64,000 bases of DNA. Origin: Rhodospirillales bacterium. GTDB taxonomy: Bacteria; Pseudomonadota; Alphaproteobacteria; Rhodospirillales; Defluviicoccaceae. How positions within the stretch are numbered: position 1 is the first letter of the stretch; each line of letters opens with the position of its first letter. The position numbers were made by a program, and so were the translations under genes. The stretch covers positions 28,186 through 92,185 of the forward strand of contig JADJRE010000018.1 in assembly GCA_016712375.1 (NCBI GenBank). The letters are read 5' to 3'. This document shows, in pieces, positions 55,256 through 62,624 of this stretch. The notes below the pieces were generated by a model, which was not told the DNA's origin, made no database searches, and saw only the letters and a list, made by a program, of their open reading frames with translations.

Positions 55256-56704
55256 CTAGGCCGTCTCCGGCAACTGGGCAAAGGCCTTCAGCGCGCGACT
55301 TCGCGCCTTCGGGCGGTCGACCACGGGCTGCGGATAATCGAATCCAAGGCGCACGCCGGCACTCACCAGCTCAAGCGGCGGCGCTTCCCACGGCCGATGG
55401 ATGTAGCGCGCCGGTACCCGTGCCAATTCGGGAACCCAGCGGCGAACGTAGTCGCCCTCGGGGTCGAACTTCTCGCCCTGCAGCACGGGATTGAAGATGC
55501 GAAAATAGGGCGCCGCGTCCGTGCCGCAGCCGGCCACCCACTGCCAACCACCGGCGTTGTTGCCGAGGTCGGCGTCGACAAGCGTGTCCCAGAACCAAGC
55601 CTCACCCAGCTGCCATGGAATCAGGAGGTGCTTGACCAGGAACGACGCGGTGATCATCCGCACGCGGTTGTGCATCCAGCCGATATGCCATAGCTGGCGA
55701 ATACCGGCGTCGACGATCGGGTAGCCGGTCTGCCCGCGCTGCCAGCTTCGCAATGCCCGGGTGTCAGCGGCCCACGGAAAGGCCGAGAAACGCGATTGCA
55801 GCGGCTCATCCGCCATTGCCGGATTGGCAGTCAGCACATGCTGGCAAAACTCCCGCCAGCCAATTTCGCGCAGCCAGCTCTCACCACCGGCGACGAGACG
55901 AGGTTCCGCCTCCATCCGCGCCCAAACGGCGTGCCAGATTTGCCGCGCGGACAGTTCGCCCCAATGCAGATGTGGCGAGATCTCCGAGGTTCCAGACGGC
56001 TCCGGTCGATTGCGGTCGGTGTGATAACGGCAGAGTTCCTGCTCGGTAAATGCCTGCAGGCGAGACTGAGCCGCCGCTTCCCCTGGACGCCAGTGGTCCC
56101 GCAGGCCGCCGGCCCAATCGGGCCGCGACGGCAGCAGGGCCCAGGCGTCGAGCGCGTCACCGGCGAGCGGCGCCGGCGGCGGGCGCAAAGCCGCGGGTGG
56201 CGGTATCGGTCGAGGCGGCGGCTCGGACGCTAGGCAGGCGCGCCAGAAGGGCGTGAACACCTTCGGCGTGCCACCGTCACGATTGCGGATCGATCCCGGC
56301 ACGAACAGCATGCCGCCAGGGTACTCGCGCATCGCAATGCCGTCGGAGGCCAGCATTGTCCGCAACCGCTCCTCAACGGCGCGCCAGTGCGGTTCGACGT
56401 GATGGGTAAGGAGCACCTCGGCGGCGCCGCTGGCGCGGGCGACACTCGCAACTTCAGCCGCCGCTTCGCCCCGTCGCAGCAACAGCGGCGAGCCGAGGTG
56501 GGCGAGTTCGGCCGAAAGCGCGGCGAGGCTGCCATGCAGCCACCAGCGCCCGGCGCCGCCGATCCGCCATGCCCCAGGCGATTCGTCGTCCAGCACATAG
56601 AGTGGCAGCACTGGGCGGCCGGACGCCGCCGCGGCGGCGAGCGCCGGCTGATCACCGATGCGCAGGTCCTGGCGAAACCAAACGACGGAGCAGGCTTCTG
56701 TCAT
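55256..56704 (-). CDS. phrB: Deoxyribodipyrimidine photolyase
   Basis: 482 residues, class I CPD photolyase. 'VVWFRQDLRIGDQPALAAAA' opens the antenna domain; FAD domain with 'ISPHLHWGELSARQIWHAVW', 'TGYPIVDAGIRQLWHIGWMH', 'NRVRMITASFLVKHLLIPWQ' and 'DADLGNNAGGWQWVAGCGTD'. Repairs UV dimers with blue light, sensible in a phototroph. The 205 bases before the PBP gene have no gene. Confidence 0.95.
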   Translation of the reverse strand: MTEACSVVWFRQDLRIGDQPALAAAAASGRPVLPLYVLDDESPGAWRIGGAGRWWLHGSLAALSAELAHLGSPLLLRRGEAAAEVASVARASGAAEVLLTHHVEPHWRAVEERLRTMLASDGIAMREYPGGMLFVPGSIRNRDGGTPKVFTPFWRACLASEPPPRPIPPPAALRPPPAPLAGDALDAWALLPSRPDWAGGLRDHWRPGEAAAQSRLQAFTEQELCRYHTDRNRPEPSGTSEISPHLHWGELSARQIWHAVWARMEAEPRLVAGGESWLREIGWREFCQHVLTANPAMADEPLQSRFSAFPWAADTRALRSWQRGQTGYPIVDAGIRQLWHIGWMHNRVRMITASFLVKHLLIPWQLGEAWFWDTLVDADLGNNAGGWQWVAGCGTDAAPYFRIFNPVLQGEKFDPEGDYVRRWVPELARVPARYIHRPWEAPPLELVSAGVRLGFDYPQPVVDRPKARSRALKAFAQLPETA

Positions 56705-57125
56705 CTCTTTCCCGGATCAATGAGATGCACGCAGTACGCGGCATCGAGGCCGGTGGATGCCGCCGAGCGGGCGCTTCGCCGCCTCAATCCGGCCACGACA
56801 AAGCGCCAATGGTTTCGATCGAGGGCGGACGTGATGGCAAACACAGACCGACGCTGCCGGTTCATGGCATCGAAGAACATCAACGATGAAACGTGGCCTT
56901 TGCGCCGAGGGACGAGGAGATCGCGATGAGCACGCCCTCTTGGTACGGCTCAATCGGCGTCATGCACGCTCGGCACCTGCGCCGCCGCCGTGGTTTGAGG
57001 GCTTGGATGGTGGACGCGTTGACGATGGGGTTCCGGTGCATCAGCGGTGGGCGGGAGCGGCCGCGTCGGCGCCGATGCGTCATTGCAGACCGGTCTGATG
57101 CGGACCGCCGGCAGCGCGTCAACGC
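56705..57125. other. Intergenic stretch after photolyase start
   Basis: 421 bases. A plus-strand frame from 56926 has a good ribosome site (GAGGAG) and 75 residues ('MSTPSWYGSIGVMHARHLRR'), but it is basic, ends inside the neighbouring gene on the other strand and matches nothing I know. I do not call it. Confidence 0.35.
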
Positions 57126-57539
57126 TCAGCCTGAGGCCATGCGTAGCAAGTAGGTGGCGATATGCGTCGGCGTCAGTTTGATCTTCTTGATCTGCTGGCC
57201 CTCCAGCGCTTCACGCACCATGAAGTGATTTTCGACGTTGGCGATCTTGACCTTGAAGATGCCTTGCGCCCGCCTGAGTTGCGGATAGTAGCTGGGATCG
57301 ATCATCGTTTCCTTGCGCGCCGTCCTCTGCAGGACATCGGCCGCGTCGGTCTCGGAAGTAGGTTGGGCGCCTAGCAACGCCCAGTCGCTGCGTCCCGCGC
57401 ATTTCTCTTCGTTTAGAGTAGCAATCGCCGTCTGGTCGTCCTCGTCGCTCAATCCCAGTTTGTAGACATGGTGGGTGAGCCCGACATCGGATGCCCAACC
57501 TTGCAGGCTGTCACTTTTTGCCACGAACAGCGTTGGCAT
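57126..57539 (-). CDS. Conserved hypothetical protein
   Basis: 137 residues. 'MPTLFVAKSDSLQGWASDVG', 'THHVYKLGLSDEDDQTAIA', 'GRSDWALLGAQ', 'KETMIDPSYYPQLRRAQGIF', 'KVKIANVENHFMVREALEGQ', 'PTHIATYLLRMASG'. A soluble alpha/beta protein with no signal peptide or membrane part. I recall similar alphaproteobacterial proteins of no known function. It is divergent from the thioesterase. Confidence 0.7.
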   Translation of the reverse strand: MPTLFVAKSDSLQGWASDVGLTHHVYKLGLSDEDDQTAIATLNEEKCAGRSDWALLGAQPTSETDAADVLQRTARKETMIDPSYYPQLRRAQGIFKVKIANVENHFMVREALEGQQIKKIKLTPTHIATYLLRMASG

Positions 57540-57685
57540 CTTGTGGTCTTCCGTTCCTCATCGATCCTGTCCCGAGCATAAGCGAAATTCAGCCGGCGCG
57601 CCCATCAGATCAGAAATGCTGCATTGGATCGCCATTGCTGGGCCAGATCGCCGACGGTACGCTGGTCACGCCGTTGGAGGTGGAG

Positions 57686-58135
57686 ATGTCTGAGCACCAG
57701 CCCCGTAATCCGGAATATCGCTGCTTCGTCGCGCGATACGTCGAGGCGCAGCGCTACTTAGCTCTGCTTGGTGTGGAGCTTGCCCGCGTCGAGCCCGGGC
57801 TCGTCGAATACCGGCTGCCCCTACCGAGCGGACGTCGGCCAGCAGGATGGCTTTTTCCATGGCGGCGTGGTCGGGGCATTGCCGAGGCGGTGATGGGGGC
57901 GGCGGCAGCGACGCTGGTGACGGCCGGAGCCAACGTCGTCGGAGCCGAATACAAGGTGAACCTGCTTTCGCCCGGGCGCGGCGCGGCGCTGCTGGCTCGC
58001 GGCACCGTCGTCAAGCCAGGCCGCCGGCTGATCGTTTGCCGCGCCGATATCCTCGCCGTCGCTGCGGACGGCGCTGAGACCTTGTGCGCCATCGCGCAAG
58101 GAGCGATGGCAGTCATCGAGCCTCAGCTCGGCTGA
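57686..58135 (+). CDS. PaaI-type acyl-CoA thioesterase (compensating indel pair)
   Basis: 149 residues from the ATG at 57686 with GGAGG 7 bases upstream. Hotdog fold. The middle as read ('RPAGWLFPWRRGRGIAE') is nonsense, while the next frame gives 'GQQDGFFHGGVVGA', the conserved hotdog active-site helix; so one indel lies near 57830 and a second near the GGGG at 57873-57876. Downstream 'VMGAAAATLVTAGANVVGAE' and 'YKVNLLSPGRGAALLARGTV' are normal. Substrate unknown. Confidence 0.82.
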   Translation: MSEHQPRNPEYRCFVARYVEAQRYLALLGVELARVEPGLVEYRLPLPSGRRPAGWLFPWRRGRGIAEAVMGAAAATLVTAGANVVGAEYKVNLLSPGRGAALLARGTVVKPGRRLIVCRADILAVAADGAETLCAIAQGAMAVIEPQLG

Positions 58136-58212
58136 TTGCGGTTCCGACGTACCTCCGCCCTCCCTTATCTCGCGGCTGCCTGAAATGCGGCCGCGAGAAC
58201 GAATTGCATCAC

Positions 58213-60241
58213 TCAAAGCGAGATGTCGTCGGCCGAAGCAATCGGCACCGCGTGAAGGTCGGATGCCAACTCAACCCGGCGGCGACGCCCGAGCGCGTCG
58301 GCCGCTAGCAGCGAGCTGAGGTCGAGTCCGGTCAACTCGCCGATCCGGGCGATCGGCACCTGCCACATCAAGAACTGGCCGCCGGCGCCGGGTGCTCGTT
58401 GGGCCGCGACATTTTTGGGAGCTGGCTGGCGTTGCACCCATCCGGCGGCGGCCAGATTGCCGTCGCCGTCAACGTAAGCGGCGATGTTGAAGTAGTCCTG
58501 CGGTATGCCTATCCCGCGCTCTACCGGATCATCGTCGCGATGCACCGGTCCCGTAAGAACCGTGACGCGGCTGTGGATCATGCGGATCGTGTCGAGAACG
58601 TGGTTCTCCAGGTGGTTCCAGGGCCCGACCTTGAGTCGGCGATTGCGCGGCGCCGCGTTCGTCAGGTGGAAGGTATCCTGCTCCGCGAGCGCGGCGTCAC
58701 GGCCCGAGCATGCATCCTGCCGGCGAACGAGATGACCGAAGTCATAGCGGTTCCCGTCGTAAAGATTACGCCCGACCTGTGCATCGACGGCTACCCTGGG
58801 GTCGTATGACCAAGTGTCCGGTCGGCGGCGATCAATACGCTGCCAGCTCCTCCCGTCAACATTGACCGCTGTCATTCGGGCGAGTCGGCGTTCCAGATCA
58901 AAGATGACCGAGAAGTTAGTGTAGCGACGCAGTTGATTGCCTTCGGTGATACGAGGGAGAGAGACGCGCAGACGGGCACCGTCGCCGAGGAAATCCTCCC
59001 GGTAGCCGCCACGCTCGGTGTAGAGCAAGGCATCCGCGACCGGAGGCGTGATGACGCGCCGCTCCTGCCGCAGGGCATCACAGCCGCCAGCTGTCGCCGC
59101 CGGGACATAGTCGAGCAAGCCGGTGCTGGGTGTCTCGGCTGCTGCCGCTGCGCCGCGGCGGCTCGAAACGCCGGTCGCGCCGGACGCTGGAAAGAAGATC
59201 GGTGAAGTGTCCGGTCCCCCGGTAGTAGCGCGCAGCCGCATCAGCACGTTTTGCGCTGCTCTGTCGCCGGATTCGGCAAGGGCGCGATAGATGCGGCTTA
59301 CGCGCACACCTTCGTTCGCCATCCATTTGATCGCGGCGTCGTTACCGTCGGGCTGCGGCGTCTTCTGTTCGCCATGGCGCACTGCATCGCTTGCGGCGCG
59401 CGGGACGCCTGAATGGTGCAATGCCACGACGTACCACTGATCGTTGAACACGGGAGCGCCAGAACTCGCCGGGGCGGTTTCAGTCTGGTAGTGAATAAAG
59501 TTGGCGTCACTCCAGATCACCCGGTTCTCGCGCAGGGCGGCCTGCTTGGTGTTGCCCGAGGGGTGCTGGATAATGCTGACGAACTCGCCCTCTTGCAGCT
59601 GGCCCGGTTCATCGGCGAGCCGCAGATAGCCATAGATCGAAAGCAATGTTCCATCACTAGCCGCCGGTGCCAGCGCGACGAAACTGAAATCGAGGCTGCG
59701 GCTGGTGAAGAACAGCTCTTCTGGCCGTAGCCGGAAAAGCTTTGAAGGGCGCGGTTCAAAGGCGGCATCGTCCTCGCAATCGAACTCCGCGAGGCTTCGC
59801 ACCGCCATTGCGCCTCGGGGAGAACATGGTTATTGGTCAGCAGAAGGCCTGGCGCGACGAGAAATCCGGTAGCGTGACCGGCGATGGCTCCGTTCGGCTG
59901 CCGAACCTGCAGGTGGCAGACGGTGCGAGCCGCGCGCTGGCCGAACTCCAACCAGTTGATCGGCACCAGATCGCTGCGGCCTAGGATCCGCTCGGCACCC
60001 AGCCCGTCCTCAGGTCGGACGAAGCGCAGCCGCCGTTCCTCGATTTCGGTAGCAAAGTTCGTCGCGCCCGAAGCTGATCGGCCAGCGCGTCGGAGTAGCA
60101 GCGCGCGCGCTCCGCTGCAGCCGCCTGCTGCTCCTGGCGCAGCATCACCAGCGTCTCCGGCTGCGCACCGGCGTCCGGGGGCGTTAGAACACGAAGCGGC
60201 GTTGCTCCATCCTGAAGACCCTGTGCCGGCACCTCGAACAT
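58213..60241 (-). CDS. Trypsin-like serine peptidase fused to DNA/RNA non-specific endonuclease (two frameshifts as read)
   Basis: About 675 residues from the ATG at 60241 (GGGAGATC upstream). N-terminal 90 residues are a helical leader ('LVMLRQEQQAAAAERARCYS', 'FATEIEERRLRFVRPEDG'). Peptidase: 'GHATGFLVAPGLLLTNNHVL' (His about 139), 'SRSLDFSFVALAP' (Asp about 183), 'ETAPASSGAPVFN' (Ser about 259). Nuclease (about 400-640): 'NRYDFGHLVRRQDA' (His about 503 in DFGH instead of DRGH), 'HLTNAAPRNRRLKVGPWNHL', 'TVLTGPVH'. One base is missing near 60064 and one near 59805. No signal peptide, so it acts in the cytosol or is released on lysis. Confidence 0.82.
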
Positions 60242-60382
60242 CGCGTGATCTCCCTTAGGTACGCGGGGCGACAAGCCGTGTTCGCCACGCTCTTGTCGAT
60301 GCAACGGCACCGCATGGCAGTGGCCACCTCATGACACCGCGACGCTGGCCGCTACCCGTCGCGCTCGAAGAGGAGCCGTTCA

Positions 60383-60417
60383 AATACTCCAAACGAGTAT
60401 TATATACCCATATGGGT
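60383..60417. promoter_or_regulatory. Tandem palindromes upstream of the DUF6152-like gene
   Basis: AATACTC-N5-GAGTATT (60383-60401) followed at 60406-60417 by the perfect palindrome ACCCATATGGGT. They lie in A/T-rich DNA of the divergent region between the nuclease fusion and the DUF6152-like gene, the place for operators. The ACCC/GGGT palindrome recalls CsoR/RcnR-type metal-repressor sites, but that is only resemblance. Confidence 0.5.
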
Positions 60418-60538
60418 GGTCAAGCGTTGTCATGAGCGGTTGGCATCTCCATTCCTTGAGCCGCACCCTGGGCGCTGGTGTTTAGCCGGCCGCACTCCAA
60501 TGTCTGTGGCAGAGGCATCTATGCCGGGAGGTCCAAAC

Positions 60539-60901
60539 ATGATTGTGCCACGCCGGGTCATCGGAGCTCTCGTGGGGTTGGCGCTGCTCGCCGTGGCCGG
60601 CACGGCGGCTGCGCACCATGGGTGGAGCAGTTATGACGCAGACCAGGCGGTAAGCGTCAGCGGGCAAATCGAGCGGGTGTCTTACGGCAATCCGCACGTC
60701 ACCGTTTTTGTTGCCGCGTCCGATCGCACTTGGGAGGTCATCCTGGCACCGCCCTCGCGCATGCAGGCGCGTGGCGCCGGCGAGTCGGTGGTTCAGGTTG
60801 GCAAAATGATCGAAGCGTACGGCTATCCCAGTCGGGAGCAAAAGAACGAGATGCGTGCCGAGCGGATCAGCGTCGACGGCCGGTCCTACGAATTGCGCTG
60901 A
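60539..60901 (+). CDS. DUF6152-like periplasmic protein
   Basis: 120 residues from the ATG at 60539 (GGGAGGTCC upstream). Cleavable signal peptide ending 'AVAGTAAA'; the mature form would begin 'HHGWSSYDADQAVSVSGQIE', followed by 'VSYGNPHVTVFVAASDRTWE' and 'MIEAYGYPSREQKNEMRAER'. A mature N-terminus starting with His-His and a second conserved His invites metal binding. 23 bases before the next gene. Confidence 0.8.
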   Translation: MIVPRRVIGALVGLALLAVAGTAAAHHGWSSYDADQAVSVSGQIERVSYGNPHVTVFVAASDRTWEVILAPPSRMQARGAGESVVQVGKMIEAYGYPSREQKNEMRAERISVDGRSYELR

Positions 60902-60924
60902 GGTCACTGGCGGGCAGCGAGGCA

Positions 60925-61407
60925 ATGGAGCTCGACCTTGTCTCGCTGCTTGAACAATCCGCGCTCGGGGCAGAAATGCGCGGCTCCATCTGGCTTTATC
61001 CACTGTTCAACGTCGTCCACGTTTTGGCGCTACTGATTTTTTTTGCCGCTGTCGCAACGATGGACGCCCGCCTGCTCGGTTCTCTCGGCCAGATGGCCGT
61101 CGCCGACGTGCTTCGCCCCTGCCGAAGAATTTCCGCCACGGCATTTGTCGTCCAGGCCACCAGCGGCATGCTGCTGTTTTCCGCTGACGCGGCGGCGGTA
61201 TCCGTTAATCCCGTTTTCCTGGCCAAGATGCTGGTGGTTGGGCTCGCGCTCGCCAATGTCGTAGCGCTGGAGAGCAGGTGGGGGCGTGCATTGGCACATT
61301 TACCGGTGGGCGCACCTGTCCCAGCCGGGGCACGTTTGTGCGCGGGCATCTCGCTCGCCGGCTGGCTCGCTGCCGCGGCCCTTGGCCGCTTGATCGCGTA
61401 CGCCTGA
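60925..61407 (+). CDS. Four-helix inner-membrane protein (DUF6644-like)
   Basis: 160 residues from the ATG at 60925. Helices 'YPLFNVVHVLALLIFFAAVA', 'FVVQATSGMLLFSADAAAV', 'NPVFLAKMLVVGLALANVVA' and 'AGISLAGWLAAAALGRLIAY'. A histidine in the first helix ('NVVHVLAL') could bind heme or metal. It is the partner of the DUF6152-like gene in the same operon; the pair recurs in proteobacteria and has no proven function. Confidence 0.75.
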   Translation: MELDLVSLLEQSALGAEMRGSIWLYPLFNVVHVLALLIFFAAVATMDARLLGSLGQMAVADVLRPCRRISATAFVVQATSGMLLFSADAAAVSVNPVFLAKMLVVGLALANVVALESRWGRALAHLPVGAPVPAGARLCAGISLAGWLAAAALGRLIAYA

Positions 61408-61532
61408 GGATTTTTGCGGCCGCCGAGGGTTCCCAGGACTGCCGCAGGGCCGCATCACAGCGAACCCACGCAAGCCGCGGCGCGCGCGCACTTGATCTCT
61501 CCGGGCGATCGCCTATAACAACCAAGCGCCTC

Positions 61533-61608
61533 GTCCCCTTCGTCTAGAGGCCTAGGACACCGCCCTCTCACGGCGGCAACAGGGGTTCGAATCCCCTAGG
61601 GGACGCCA
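61533..61608 (+). tRNA. tRNA-Glu (CTC anticodon)
   Basis: 76 bases with encoded CCA. Acceptor GTCCCCT/AGGGGAC, D-arm with 'CTAGAGGCCTAGG', anticodon stem CCGCC/GGCGG around loop CTCTCAC (anticodon CTC), T-arm AGGGG TTCGAAT CCCCT. All four stems pair. A phage-like gene follows 160 bases downstream. Confidence 0.97.
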
Positions 61609-61767
61609 ATGAAAACAACAGGTTAGCGCACTGCCGCCCGTACCCTTCCGGTTTTCACTGCATGATCACTGCACGGATGGTGCAGAACGAGCGCGGACAG
61701 TGGCGCACCTTCACGAGCGTTAAGGCCCCAAGCCGACGCCGATCCCGCCTGCCGAACTGCCGATCTA

Positions 61768-62136
61768 GTGGCAACCGAACTGCGCAGCTACAGCCCGCAG
61801 GACATCGCCGACATCGGCTTCGCCGCGACGCCGATGCCGACCGTCCGCACCGGCACCAGCTACACCTTGGCGCTGACTGACAACAACCGCCTGCTCGACC
61901 ACGCCAATGCCTCGGCCATCACCGTGACAGTGCCGACCAACTCCTCCGTCGCTTTCCCGCTCGGGGCTCGCATTGAGATTGCGCAGACCGGCGCCGGGCA
62001 GATCACGGTCTCCGGCGCCGGCATCACCTTGCGGCTACCAGCAGGGAAGCAGGCGAAGACCCGCCTGCAGAACTCCATCATCGCCCTGACCAAGCGCAAC
62101 ACCGACGAGTGGATCCTCAGCGGCGATCTCGCCTGA
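61768..62136 (+). CDS. Phage-like structural protein
   Basis: 122 residues from a GTG at 61768. 'GTSYTLALTDNNRLLDHANA', 'SAITVTVPTNSSVAFPLGAR', 'IEIAQTGAGQITVSGAGITL' and 'LTKRNTDEWILSGDLA' match a beta-rich repeat common in phage tail/virion proteins. It stands alone with no other phage gene before or after, next to tRNA-Glu, so it is probably a prophage remnant. Confidence 0.65.
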   Translation: MATELRSYSPQDIADIGFAATPMPTVRTGTSYTLALTDNNRLLDHANASAITVTVPTNSSVAFPLGARIEIAQTGAGQITVSGAGITLRLPAGKQAKTRLQNSIIALTKRNTDEWILSGDLA

Positions 62137-62624
62137 GGCAAGCGGATTGGGTTGCTCGAGAAAACCCACGAAGAGGGATCGCGAGGTGGCAAACAGCAGC
62201 GATGGATGAAGACCAGGATGGTGTCTTCTGTCGGTGAGCGACGAGGTAGGACGATCAGTCCGTCGTCCTGTTGGGAGGTTTCCGCGAACGGCGCCCGACA
62301 GCTTGCACACCGGCCGTCCCGCTGTTTGAGCAGCGCGATGCGATGGAGGTGCGCTGTCTCCCGGAGCAGACGTGCTTCCTGCGGATTTTCTCGCCGTGGC
62401 GATCGTCACGGCTGGTCGCCCATCATCACCACAGGACACCGTTGGCTACATAATGCCGCCTTGTGTCCGATGGTTCTGGTACAGTACCCTACCCAAACTG
62501 CGACTTCCACTCAATCGCGGAGATGCGCGATCTCTCCCAGGCGCAGCAGCGTGACTCATGCGCAACGCTCCCACAGCATCCCCGTTTTTCGGAACGGGCA
62601 CGCCATCGGTATAAAGGAATTCAG
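62137..62624. other. Intergenic stretch before the sugar-acid kinase
   Basis: 488 bases. No supported gene. Two inverted repeats: AGGACGA-N8-TCGTCCT (62248-62269) and CCCGTT-N6-AACGGG at about 62581-62598, 27 bases before the kinase start; the second could be an operator. Confidence 0.4.

Noticed and set aside
56926..57153. 75-residue plus-strand frame with a good ribosome site
   Set aside because: Basic, no family, and overlaps the conserved gene on the other strand.
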